Assembly (NCBI GenBank): GCA_964486335.1
Contig: CAZAMB010000002.1
Location: 186,001-250,000, forward strand
Direction of reading: 5' to 3'
DNA: 64,000 bases
From: CAZAMB01 sp964486335
Lineage (GTDB): Bacteria; Planctomycetota; Phycisphaerae; UBA1845
In this document: positions 8,323-16,021 of the stretch, one piece after another
How the letters are laid out: every line of letters starts with the position of its first letter
Position numbering within the stretch: the first letter of the stretch is position 1
Translations under genes and position numbers: made by a program
Notes under the pieces: generated by a model
Told to the model about the DNA's origin: nothing
What the model saw: only the letters and a program-made list of their open reading frames with translations
The model's database searches: none

Positions 8323-8565
8323 ATGCCAAAGCGATCAAGCAAGCGGCCACGAGACTTGAATCAGCTTGCCAAGTCCATCGTTGATGAGGCGACCGGGAAT
8401 GCGCCTAAACCAGAGCCGCGCTCGCCAGAGAGCGAAGCAGCCGCAATCCTTGGGCGCAAGGGGGGGCTAAAGGGCGGGAAGGCAAGAGCTAAGATTCTCA
8501 GCAAAAGCCGCCGGATCGAAATAGCCAAGCAAGCCGCACAGGCCCGTTGGAAAAAGGGAGACTAA
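8323..8565 (+). CDS. Gly/Lys/Arg-rich small protein, histone H1-like type
   Basis: 80 aa, strongly basic. Opens with PKRSSKRPRDLNQLAKSIVD and ends with a LGRKGGLKGG segment, KARAKILS and IAKQAAQARW. This layout is shared by many small bacterial proteins loosely annotated as histone H1 or RNA-binding proteins, often found near toxin genes; their function is not established to my knowledge. It converges on the PIN gene with a 4-bp overlap of stop codons and lies inside the transposon. It could be a nucleic-acid-binding accessory or regulator of the PIN pair; this is inference. Confidence 0.75.
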   Translation: MPKRSSKRPRDLNQLAKSIVDEATGNAPKPEPRSPESEAAAILGRKGGLKGGKARAKILSKSRRIEIAKQAAQARWKKGD

Positions 8566-9059
8566 GCGTTCTGTTCATATTCAAAAAGGTTTGCCGGAAT
8601 GTCAGGCAAATCGTAGGCAACCATTCTTCCCACTCTCGCGGCGAGATTCCGGCAATCCTTGTCTCCGCTGAAAAACTGCTTTGCTCCGTGTATTGAAGCT
8701 GTGGCGATGATTCCGGCGTCGGCACGAAGGCATTTCCTTGCATTTGGATGATCCATTTCTCGTAATTCTTTTCCTTCTTTGAATAACGTCGCCGCCAACG
8801 ATGCGCACCTTACGTCGAACGGGGCGATAATGAATCGTTCGGTTAGCTCCGCAATCACCGATTTATGTTGTACTGGATTGATAGGAGTTAGGTATTCACA
8901 AACGACGATACTTGGAACAATGACTTGTGCTCGATCGGCCTCCAAATGGCTAAAGAGATATCGCGCACGCGTCAATTGCTCTGGAGTACCGATTGTGCGG
9001 ATTCCCCAGACCAAGGTATTTGAATCAATGGCGACCAAATGCGGGCGATGAGTTTTCAC
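8562..9059 (-). CDS. PIN domain nuclease, probable toxin
   Basis: 165 aa, typical PIN/VapC-like size. The acidic residues of the fold are present: Asp12 in AIDSNTLVWG, Glu55 in VVCEYL, Asp114 in LRADAGIIATA and Asp133/Asp135 in FSGDKDCRNLA. PIN toxins cut tRNA, rRNA or mRNA. The start codon overlaps the stop of the upstream 276-aa gene by 4 nt (ATGA), the usual arrangement of toxin-antitoxin operons. No VapB/AbrB-like small antitoxin is upstream; the partner is an unrelated 276-aa protein. It is cargo of the transposon at 7944-10884. Confidence 0.88.
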   Translation of the reverse strand: MKTHRPHLVAIDSNTLVWGIRTIGTPEQLTRARYLFSHLEADRAQVIVPSIVVCEYLTPINPVQHKSVIAELTERFIIAPFDVRCASLAATLFKEGKELREMDHPNARKCLRADAGIIATASIHGAKQFFSGDKDCRNLAARVGRMVAYDLPDIPANLFEYEQNA

Positions 9060-9886
9060 TCTCCGCGAATCTCCGCAATCATTGTATCTGGGTCTGCGAT
9101 TTCATCCCAGACATGGCCTCCTGCCTTATGTATTTTTCTGAGCGCCTCAGTTATTGATCCCTCTTTTGGCCGATCGAAGGACTGAACAAACAACCTTTTC
9201 AGCGACCAATTGTGGCGCAACCATCTTGCCTTTCCGTGCAAGAATACATGCTTGTAGATGTGTCGTCCGAGTTCCCTAATGAGTTTCTCGTTCGCAACTC
9301 CGCAGATAATCATTTTTCGCGGTGATTCGGGAAGTCGAATACCGCAGTGCATTTTCGTAGCTCCGCCAACTCTTTCGATTTGTGCATAGACTGAAGCTTC
9401 TCCGGTGATAAAAGCGGAAGTTCTAATCGTATTGTACGTTATTGGCGTAATCTTCGCGATTACGTTTCCAAATCTCACGCCTTTTTCTTTGGGTGGTTCA
9501 CAAAACTCGATTTCCACTCCTTGCGATTTCGCAACTTCTGACAAGTCTTTGATCGATGAAACCGTTGTATCTGTCCAATCAGAATTGTCTGGGTCGGATA
9601 TGGATGCCCCTACTTCAGAAAGAACGGAAAGCATTGCTTTTCGATCCGGAGCACATACCGCATATGCAGCCGAACCAGTCTTCACTTCAACCAAATGAAG
9701 GGTTCTTGAGTCTTCTTGCTTGACGATTTGTGTTGCTGGGTTATCATCTGAATCTTCGATTTTTTGCTCAACCAATCTCTGAACTGCGTCCAAGACACGC
9801 GCAAGAGCGCGCATTGGAATATTGCGCGGTCGTACACCTTGACCAACCAATCTCACATAAAAGTCTGCTTGCGGCTTCGACGGCAT
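9056..9886 (-). CDS. Unrecognised 276-aa partner of the PIN gene
   Basis: 276 aa. I do not recognise a family. The N-terminus (FYVRLVGQGVRPRNIPMRAL and a following helix rich in Val, Leu and Glu) looks like a helical head. The middle is a mixed alpha/beta region with KTGSAAYAV and ITYNTIRTSAFITGEASVYA. The C-terminal third is basic (KHVFLHGKARWLRHNWSLKR). No membrane segment or signal is visible. It overlaps the PIN gene by 4 nt and has its own promoter (9914-9941), so it is expressed first, the position of an antitoxin in many type II modules. Its size is far above that of ordinary antitoxins. Antitoxin function is inferred from context only. Confidence 0.7.
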   Translation of the reverse strand: MPSKPQADFYVRLVGQGVRPRNIPMRALARVLDAVQRLVEQKIEDSDDNPATQIVKQEDSRTLHLVEVKTGSAAYAVCAPDRKAMLSVLSEVGASISDPDNSDWTDTTVSSIKDLSEVAKSQGVEIEFCEPPKEKGVRFGNVIAKITPITYNTIRTSAFITGEASVYAQIERVGGATKMHCGIRLPESPRKMIICGVANEKLIRELGRHIYKHVFLHGKARWLRHNWSLKRLFVQSFDRPKEGSITEALRKIHKAGGHVWDEIADPDTMIAEIRGE

Positions 9887-9913
9887 ATCGTTTGTCCAAT
9901 TATTGCGATCAAT

Positions 9914-9941
9914 ATTCTAGCCCCAAGGCACCCAAAGTCAA
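9914..9941 (-). promoter_or_regulatory. Promoter of the 276-aa/PIN operon
   Basis: On the minus strand TTGACT (9936-9941) and TAGAAT (9914-9919) are separated by 16 nt, about 28 nt from -10 to the ATG at 9886. Faces away from the transposase promoter at 10003-10031, so both operons are read divergently from a 117-bp space. Confidence 0.6.
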
Positions 9942-10002
9942 GCCAAAACTGACAAATTAAGTTTTGCGCACACACTGTAAGGAGAATACCGCCAACAAAC
10001 AA

Positions 10003-10031
10003 TTGACATTGCCTAATCGGTCAAGTAGAAT
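10003..10031 (+). promoter_or_regulatory. Transposase promoter, leaderless
   Basis: Consensus TTGACA (10003-10008), 17-nt spacer and TAGAAT (10026-10031). The expected start of transcription falls at 10038-10039, exactly at the ATG at 10039, so the transposase mRNA is predicted to be leaderless. This decides the start in favour of 10039 over the ATG at 10030, which overlaps the -10 box. Confidence 0.7.
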
Positions 10032-10038
10032 GGTCAGT

Positions 10039-10875
10039 ATGAACCAGTTGAGCACAGAAAAGCGGGCTGCGATCGTTCGGTGTCTCGTGGATGGAGTTTC
10101 CATCCGTGGAACGTGCCGAATCACGGGCGCGGCAAAGAACACGGTCGCCAAGCTGATCGTTGAACTCGGTCAAGCGTGCGAAGCATTCCACGACAAGGCC
10201 GTGCGCGGCCTGCGCTGCAATCGCATTCAGTGCGATGAAACGTGGTCGTTTTGTCACGCGAAGGAAAAGAACGTACCCGACGAAAAGAAGGGCATTCTGG
10301 GCTACGGCGACGTGTGGACGTGGATTGCGCTCGACGCTGATACCAAGCTTGCCGTTAGCTGGGCGGTTGGACACCGTGACGCCGCGTTTGCCGAACAACT
10401 CATGCTGGACGTGGCCGGTCGCGTGCTGAATCGCGTCCAACTCACGACGGACGGGCTTCGAGTTTATCTCGACGCCGTTGAGAACGCATTCGGTTCGGAA
10501 GTCGATTTCGCTCAATTGGTGAAGATTTACGGTGATACGAAAGAACCAACGCCCGAAGGGCGCTACAGTCCGCCCAAGTGCAACGGCGCGAAGAAAACGC
10601 CGATTCTCGGCCTTCCCGACCGCAAGCATATCTCGACCAGCTATATCGAGCGCCAAAATCTCACGCTTCGGATGGGGTTGCGACGGTTCACACGGCTAAC
10701 GAACGCTTTCAGCAAGAAGCTATTCAATCTTGAATGCGCCGTGGCGATGCACTTCGTTCACTACAACTATTGCCGCAAGCACATGACGCTAAAGACGACG
10801 CCTGCCGTTGAGGCCGGGCTGACGGATCATGTATGGTCGATCGAAGAACTCGTTGGACTCATGGATTCAAAATGA
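10039..10875 (+). CDS. IS1-family transposase
   Basis: 278 aa. An N-terminal helix-turn-helix (VDGVSIRGTCRITGAAKNTV) recognises the ends. The catalytic DDE triad is visible: Asp66 in IQCDETWSF, Asp138 in LTTDGLRVYL and Glu204 in SYIERQNLTLRMG. The C-terminal FNLECAVAMHFVHYNYCR block is typical of the long, single-frame IS1 relatives rather than of the frameshifting enteric IS1. The stop TGA is part of the right inverted repeat. All catalytic residues are present and the frame is open, so the enzyme is probably active. Low similarity in base use to the flanking chromosome fits horizontal transfer. Confidence 0.95.
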   Translation: MNQLSTEKRAAIVRCLVDGVSIRGTCRITGAAKNTVAKLIVELGQACEAFHDKAVRGLRCNRIQCDETWSFCHAKEKNVPDEKKGILGYGDVWTWIALDADTKLAVSWAVGHRDAAFAEQLMLDVAGRVLNRVQLTTDGLRVYLDAVENAFGSEVDFAQLVKIYGDTKEPTPEGRYSPPKCNGAKKTPILGLPDRKHISTSYIERQNLTLRMGLRRFTRLTNAFSKKLFNLECAVAMHFVHYNYCRKHMTLKTTPAVEAGLTDHVWSIEELVGLMDSK

Positions 10876-10884
10876 CCCACTACC

Positions 10885-10892
10885 AGGCAAGT
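10885..10892. repeat. Target-site duplication, right copy
   Basis: AGGCAAGT directly after the right inverted repeat, identical to 7936-7943. Confidence 0.9.
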
Positions 10893-10939
10893 GCCGGCGG
10901 CTTTCTCGGGCCCTTCCCGAAGGCAAGTGGCCGTCCGGT

Positions 10940-13123
10940 TTATCGCACGGCGGGGCCCAGTTTGCGGGCTTCGGCGTCGGCTTCGAGAAAGCGATCGGTA
11001 TACCGTGGATCGACCCCCCGGCAAACTTGCGTCGCCAATTCGCCAATCCGTTCATAGTCCGGATCGCCGTCGGACCGCAGCAGGAACTCTCCGGAGAGAA
11101 TCGCCAGTCGCAGTAGATGGCGCAAGATCAGCCCCTCGTTCTTCGCCAGGTCGCGCGAGCGAATGAACTTGTAGAAATCGCCCTCGACTTCGAAGAGTCC
11201 GCCCGCAGCCCATTTCGGCTGTACGGCGATGTCCTCCGGCGTCGCGAGCCTCGCGTCAAAGAGCGCTTTGAGCATTTCCGGAAGGGAGAGCGGCCGCTGT
11301 TCCTCTTCTTCTTCCCAATAATCCTCGCCTTCGTCTTCGTTCTTGGGAAGAACGACTCCGCCGTCGGCGTGCGTGATCGCGACCCCCATCTGCACCAGCA
11401 TCGGCTGCAAGACATTGTTCTGCAACGGTCCCGGCGGCTTGTCATGCAGTCGGACCGACCGCCCGATCGCCGGCGGAACAAGCAGCACCGAATCGAGTGC
11501 CTGGAGCTTTTCATCGAAGTCGGCATGAACCAGAAGTCCTCGAAGAAACTCGCCGTACAAGGGATCGATGCTGCGATAGGCGAGCAAATCGTAAATAGTG
11601 TCATTCAGTGTCACATGATCGCCGTCCTCGGCGCGGGTCAGGTAGCCGAGCCGCGCGAGATTGTCGAGCATGTGCTCGAGTTGCCCCTGGAATTTCGTGA
11701 GGTATTCGGCCGTGTTGAATCGCTTCGAAAGAAACCGTTTGACCTCGTGCAACGTGCCCCTTTTTGTCAACAGAAAGATCAGCACGCTGTAGGGAATCAT
11801 TGATCGGCTGAAGAGCTTCGCCGGACCGGCCTTGATGAGCGTTTGAAATTGTCCCTCTACCCAGTATTGCTCGGTGGTGCGCCGCGAGGGCCGTTTGCGT
11901 TCGAGATCCTTCTTCGCCCGCAGAATCCCCGGGTCCTTCGACTTCGGGTCAATCTGGTCGTACTTCTTTTTCCATTTCACGATCCGCACATCGTCTTCGT
12001 GCGCGAGGGCGAAAACGTAACCCATCTTGTCGAACTGCGGTCGGCCCGCGCGTCCGAACATCTGATGCGCCGACGACGGCGCCACCAGTTTTTTCTCCCT
12101 TGGTTTTCCGTGCAGCAGCGTGCTGAGCACAACCGACCGTGCCGGTAAGTTGATCCCCGCCGCGAGCGTCTCCGTGCAGACCACGAACGGAATCAACTTC
12201 TTCAGGAACAACCGCTCCACCAGTTCCTTGTACTTGGGCAGCACGCCCGCATGGTGCACGCCGACCCCGCGAATGAGCATCTGTCGCAGCTTCGGCCCGA
12301 TCCCCTGTGTCAGGTCCGTGTCACCAAGTTCCGTCTCGATCGTCGCTCGCGTGGACTGACTGATGAGGTTGACTCCCTTCATCCGCTCGGCCACTTCCCA
12401 GCATTCATCGCGGTTGAAGCAGAAAACCAGCGCCGGTGTCCGGTTCGTCGCGTCGTCTTCGGTCACCATCTCCGGCAAGTGTTCGGTGAGCAGCTTCTCG
12501 CCCACCCAGATATACTCCAGCGGCACGCGCCGCTGATCGCTCTTGACCAACGTCAGCTTCCGTGCGTGCTCCTCGCGGACCCAGCGAACGAATTCGACCG
12601 AGTTTCCGACGGTGGCCGACAGCAGCATCAACCGAACGTGCGCCGGCAACAGCACCAGCGACAATTCCCACACGATCCCGCGCTCGGCGTCGTTGAAGTA
12701 GTGAAACTCGTCCATCACCACGCCGCTCACGTCGTCCATCGGCGGATCGCCCGCGATCAGGTGGTTCAGCAGGATCTCCGCGACGACGACGCGCACGACG
12801 GCATCCGGGTTTTCCTTGCGATTGCCGGTAATCAGCCCGACCTGTTGTCGAGGAAACCCCCAGCCTTCGGCCCGATCCTGAAACTCGCGGAATTTCTGAT
12901 CGGTCAGTGCGATGAGCGGAGTTGTGTAGTACATCCGCCGTCCGGTGTGCAGCGCCTCGAAAATCGCGGCCTCGGCGATGAGCGTCTTGCCCATGCCCGT
13001 CGGCGCAGCCACCAGCACGCCCCCCTCGGCCTCAAACCACGCCAGCAGCGCCTCCTCCTGAAATGGGTATAACTCGTGGGAGAGCGAGTCGAGAAACTTG
13101 GCGCAAAGGTCGGAGCGGTTCAT
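10940..13123 (-). CDS. Ski2-like DEAD/DEAH-box helicase
   Basis: 727 aa from the ATG at 13123, preceded by TGGAG. Superfamily 2 motifs in order: Q-like YPFQEEAL near residue 20, Walker A APTGMGKT, DEFHYF (motif II, DExH), LLSATVGN (III), HHAGVLPKYKELVE (IV region), TETLAAGINLPARSVV (V) and QMFGRAGRPQFD (VI). This order and the motif V/VI wording are of the Ski2/Mtr4-Hel308 type, ATP-dependent unwinding of RNA or DNA. The C-terminal 300 residues include an acidic run EDEGEDYWEEEEEQ and lack an obvious arch domain. Substrate is unknown. No operon partner overlaps; the ACMSD gene upstream is 70 bp away on the same strand. Confidence 0.9.
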   Translation of the reverse strand: MNRSDLCAKFLDSLSHELYPFQEEALLAWFEAEGGVLVAAPTGMGKTLIAEAAIFEALHTGRRMYYTTPLIALTDQKFREFQDRAEGWGFPRQQVGLITGNRKENPDAVVRVVVAEILLNHLIAGDPPMDDVSGVVMDEFHYFNDAERGIVWELSLVLLPAHVRLMLLSATVGNSVEFVRWVREEHARKLTLVKSDQRRVPLEYIWVGEKLLTEHLPEMVTEDDATNRTPALVFCFNRDECWEVAERMKGVNLISQSTRATIETELGDTDLTQGIGPKLRQMLIRGVGVHHAGVLPKYKELVERLFLKKLIPFVVCTETLAAGINLPARSVVLSTLLHGKPREKKLVAPSSAHQMFGRAGRPQFDKMGYVFALAHEDDVRIVKWKKKYDQIDPKSKDPGILRAKKDLERKRPSRRTTEQYWVEGQFQTLIKAGPAKLFSRSMIPYSVLIFLLTKRGTLHEVKRFLSKRFNTAEYLTKFQGQLEHMLDNLARLGYLTRAEDGDHVTLNDTIYDLLAYRSIDPLYGEFLRGLLVHADFDEKLQALDSVLLVPPAIGRSVRLHDKPPGPLQNNVLQPMLVQMGVAITHADGGVVLPKNEDEGEDYWEEEEEQRPLSLPEMLKALFDARLATPEDIAVQPKWAAGGLFEVEGDFYKFIRSRDLAKNEGLILRHLLRLAILSGEFLLRSDGDPDYERIGELATQVCRGVDPRYTDRFLEADAEARKLGPAVR

Positions 13124-13193
13124 GCACTCCACATCATAACCGAGCCGCACCCGTTAGGGAGCGTTTGCGTTAGGTCGGGAAGGACGAATGCTG

Positions 13194-14189
13194 TCAGCGC
13201 AATCCAAGAAATTCCTCGGCCGTCTTGAAAAGCAACCGCTCGCGGGTTACGGCGGATAGATCAGTCATCGACTCAATCAACGCACCGGGCCGATCTTCGC
13301 CGAGTGGGAACGGATAGTCCGAGCCCAAAGCCACACGGTTCGTACCCACAACGTCGATCAGAAAACGCAACGCGCCGGCGTCGTGGACCAGCGAATCAAC
13401 ATAGAATCGGCCAAGGAACTCTCGCGGGCTGGTTCTCGTCTGCGTCGCGCACAGGTCCGGCCGCGAGTGAAACCCGTGGTCGATCCGCCCGATCGTCCCC
13501 GGAAACGCTCCGCCGCCGTGTGCGAAGCCGATCCGCAACGTCGGCAAACGCTCCAAGACTCCGCCAAAGATGACCGAGCAGATCGCCAACGCCGTCTCCG
13601 CCGGCATTCCGACCAGCCACGGCAGCCAATACTTGCCCATCCGCTCCTTGGCCAGCATATCCCACGGATGCACGAACACGGCCGCACCGAGCTCACTCGC
13701 CGCCTCCAGCACGGCCACGATGCTCGGATCGTCGAGATTCTTCCCGCTGACGTGCGAACCGATCTGCACGCCGGGCATGTGAAGCTGCCGTACACAGCGT
13801 TCGAGTTCGTTGATCGCCAATTCGGTTGACTGCATCGGCAGCGTGCCCAGCGCGACGAACCGACCGGGATGCTCCTGCACCACCTTCGCAAGGTGATCGT
13901 TGAGGATCATGGACAGATCGTGGCCGTGCTCCGGTTTGGCCCAGTAGCTGAACATCACCGGCACGGTCGAGAGCACCTGAAGCGTTACGCCGCAGCGATC
14001 GCAGTCCTCCACGCGACGTTTAGCCGACCAGCAGTTATCCTCGATTTCGCGAAAGAACTCGCCGTCGATCATCATCTTCGCCCGGCACGGCGCGTGATGC
14101 TCGAGCGCTACCCAGCCGCCGCACCCGTACCGTTCGGCCAGGTCCGGCCACCGCTCCGGAAGCATGTGCGTGTGCAGGTCGATTTTCAT
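13194..14189 (-). CDS. 2-amino-3-carboxymuconate-6-semialdehyde decarboxylase (ACMSD)-type amidohydrolase
   Basis: 331 aa, the usual length of ACMSD. The zinc ligands appear in order: HTH at residues 6-8, FVHPWDM and the late GSDYPFPLGE aspartate. Long stretches such as STVPVMFSYWAKPE, KYWLPWLVGMPAET and FAHGGGAFPGTIGRI closely follow animal and Pseudomonas ACMSD, so the assignment is strong. The enzyme decarboxylates ACMS in kynurenine or 2-nitrobenzoate catabolism. No other gene of that pathway is in the window. A fragment of a second copy lies at 16022-16138. Confidence 0.93.
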   Translation of the reverse strand: MKIDLHTHMLPERWPDLAERYGCGGWVALEHHAPCRAKMMIDGEFFREIEDNCWSAKRRVEDCDRCGVTLQVLSTVPVMFSYWAKPEHGHDLSMILNDHLAKVVQEHPGRFVALGTLPMQSTELAINELERCVRQLHMPGVQIGSHVSGKNLDDPSIVAVLEAASELGAAVFVHPWDMLAKERMGKYWLPWLVGMPAETALAICSVIFGGVLERLPTLRIGFAHGGGAFPGTIGRIDHGFHSRPDLCATQTRTSPREFLGRFYVDSLVHDAGALRFLIDVVGTNRVALGSDYPFPLGEDRPGALIESMTDLSAVTRERLLFKTAEEFLGLR

Positions 14190-14431
14190 CGAAGGCGGAG
14201 TTTACCGGCTCTGATTTCTCTCTGCGAGCGCCAATTCAATTGAAAGGAACCCAGCAATACTCGAAAGGCAAAACGCGAAGGGTAGTTCCCATTCGCTCAA
14301 CGGCAAAATCGCAACATTCAATCAATTGATGGGTTGGCTGTTCGTTTGGCTGTCAGAACGCAGCGCAATTGAAATTCTCGACGTGCTTGGAAACGCTGGA
14401 TCGCGAGAAAGCGGAATACTCGACTCAAGAA

Positions 14432-15058
14432 TCAAGCAGATTTGATCTTACAAATTCGCTTTTCGGCGCGTGGAGGCGAATTGGGCGGAAATCGTTCGGG
14501 GTGTTCATCCGGATAGGTCAACTTAAAGCACGCTGTTACTGAATACCCGTCCGGAATCGGATAGGTTTCGTCAGGAAAGTCCTTCTTGTTTTCAGGGGCT
14601 TCGGCCACAACACGAATCAGATTCCAGATCCACCCAACTGGAAATCCAAGAGTGTCATTCAATACCAAATGGTTGAAGATTTTTCCGTCATAAGGAACAC
14701 CGCCAGGCGCGATCCCGAATGGCATTCCGTCGCCGGGTTCTGGTTGCGTAAAGACAATATCGATGGGAAGCTGACCTTCGTGGACCAAAGGGCAACGAAT
14801 GATATGATATATGATCTCCTCTATCGGGATGCCGTGCTCGCCTCGAAAAAAGAAACCTACGTTGTATTTTGGCCCATAAGTGATCTTCTCAAGCTCTTCC
14901 AGAATGAACCGTTTGTACGCTTCTCGATCCTTCATCGGAAGCGGACATCGCTTGCGAACTGTTGCCGCGACTGCGATTAATACCTGAATAACAGCCCCTT
15001 CAAGCCGCCCCGCCTCCCACAGGACTTTCGCATCGTAGATTCGCTCTCTTACGCTCAT
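14432..15058 (-). CDS. Hypothetical protein, possible HEPN-like
   Basis: 208 aa. The N-terminal third is helical (RERIYDAKVLWEAGRLEGAV and onward) and is followed by IIRCPLVHEG, an Rx4H pattern reminiscent of HEPN ribonuclease domains. The C-terminal part (GIAPGGVPYDGKI, LNDTLGFPVGWIWNLIRVV) looks beta-rich and unfamiliar. No signal or membrane segment. Base composition is lower in GC than neighbours, in an accessory patch (14.4-16.1 kb) with broken genes. The HEPN idea rests on one motif and topology, so it is tentative. The 242-bp gap before it holds nothing recognisable. Confidence 0.65.
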   Translation of the reverse strand: MSVRERIYDAKVLWEAGRLEGAVIQVLIAVAATVRKRCPLPMKDREAYKRFILEELEKITYGPKYNVGFFFRGEHGIPIEEIIYHIIRCPLVHEGQLPIDIVFTQPEPGDGMPFGIAPGGVPYDGKIFNHLVLNDTLGFPVGWIWNLIRVVAEAPENKKDFPDETYPIPDGYSVTACFKLTYPDEHPERFPPNSPPRAEKRICKIKSA

Positions 15059-15094
15059 GACTCTTGTTGTCCTTGCGCTAAAGTAGTGCTTATC

Positions 15095-15358
15095 TCACCG
15101 GTTCCCCACGTCTTGTTCAGGCGAAGCTCCGTTTCCGTTGAGATTCTCCACGCGCACAATGTGCACAAGTGAGCAATACACCACGTCGTCGGCGATCCCG
15201 CTTCCGCGTTCCTTTTCGATGCCGATGTCCACCGTGGACCGAGTCAGCATCGCCATTTCCGGATGGCGAACGTCATAGGTTGTACCATCGGTGAGGTGCA
15301 GTCGAATCGGCATGAATGGCTTTCGCCGCAGCAGGTTTCGCAGTTCTTCCGGTCTCAT
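15095..15358 (-). CDS. Small hypothetical protein
   Basis: 87 aa from the ATG at 15358, chosen because the conserved-looking opening RPEELRNLLRRKPFMPIRLH starts there. The pattern 'LTDG..YDVRHPEMA.L.R..VDIGI' suggests a small beta-barrel-like or SH3-like fold. I have a sense that such ORFs recur in planctomycetes, but no function is known to me. Tandem with the upstream DUF2442 gene and the downstream 208-aa gene, all on the minus strand. Confidence 0.65.
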   Translation of the reverse strand: MRPEELRNLLRRKPFMPIRLHLTDGTTYDVRHPEMAMLTRSTVDIGIEKERGSGIADDVVYCSLVHIVRVENLNGNGASPEQDVGNR

Positions 15359-15521
15359 GGCGAATAAAAACCTAACACCAACCTGGCTTGTTGTCAACAG
15401 TGACGCGAGACAAAAAATCGATCGCCGAATCGTATTTGCGAAAGCAATCGTCTATCTCCTGTCGCCCGCCAACCTGGTCGGCCGTTTGCGATTCCATACG
15501 TCCGTCCTAGTCCCTTTTTCA

Positions 15522-15785
15522 TCATTTCTTCGAAAACCGCCCCGCCACGATGCCCTCCACGAGCAAGTCCTCGTCAAGCTCTTCCCAGCGAAGCGCCTTT
15601 CCTCTCGTTTCGACGCGCACCTTGGCCAGTTCTACATCCGAAGCTTGGCGCAACCGGGGAAACTTCCGCGCAGGAATGCCGATCTGCCGTCCGTCCGCCA
15701 GCTCCATCCAGACCATACCCTGTTCGCACCAGGCGCGCGTTGCGCGGGTTGAACCTGAGGCAAGCGGTTTAGGAGAAGCACTCAT
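15522..15785 (-). CDS. DUF2442 domain-containing protein
   Basis: 87 aa. The motif sequence MVWMELADGRQIGIPARKFP then RWEELDEDLLVEGIV fits DUF2442 (short beta-rich domain with a D-G-R strand and W..LDED..VEG). DUF2442 genes very often sit directly downstream of DUF4160 genes, and that is the case here: the start is 31 bp after the stop of the broken DUF4160 gene. The pair has been suspected to be toxin-antitoxin-like; I treat this as unproven. Confidence 0.85.
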   Translation of the reverse strand: MSASPKPLASGSTRATRAWCEQGMVWMELADGRQIGIPARKFPRLRQASDVELAKVRVETRGKALRWEELDEDLLVEGIVAGRFSKK

Positions 15786-15816
15786 GCCATTTCCTCAGAA
15801 ATTCTTCCCGATGCTA

Positions 15817-16001
15817 CTAAACCACCCGACGGAGTTCGTTCAACTCGTGGGCCTTCATCCCATCTTTATGCGCCAGTTCAACAACCCCAAGCCAGAACTT
15901 GCAACTGTCATCGTCGCGTCGAATGTGACCGTGCGGCGGCTCATCGGCTTCGCCGCCAAAAAAAGAAACCGGAATCCTTTGTACCGATAAATCGTGGGCA
16001 A
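15817..16001 (-). pseudogene. DUF4160 gene, frameshifted
   Basis: Begins at a TTG (16001) with GGAGG 7 nt upstream and reads LPTIYRYKGFRFLF, the standard DUF4160 opening. The frame is then lost at a run of seven A/T (15958-15964). The rest of the domain continues one frame over as FFGGEADEPPHGHIRRDD, then KFWLGVVELAHKDG and KAHELNELRRVV. Adding one T to the homopolymer would restore a single 62-codon gene. This could be a true lesion, phase variation, slippage or a sequencing error. Confidence 0.85.
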
Positions 16002-16021
16002 GAAGCCCTCCGATCGCGAGT

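Larger units (their letters stand above)
7944..10884. mobile_element. IS1-family transposon with passenger genes (2941 bp)
   Basis: Left end GGTAGTGGGTCA (7944-7955) and right end TGACCCACTACC (10873-10884) are perfect 12-bp inverted repeats; similarity extends to 19 of 21 positions. Flanking 8-bp direct repeats AGGCAAGT are identical. Inside, in order: a 37-aa gene (-), an 80-aa gene (+), a PIN nuclease (-), a 276-aa gene (-) and an intact IS1-type DDE transposase (+) whose stop codon lies in the right repeat. IS1 elements usually make 8-9 bp duplications. The interior is more AT-rich than the surroundings, consistent with recent arrival. Intact ends and transposase suggest it may still be mobile. 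Confidence 0.9.
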
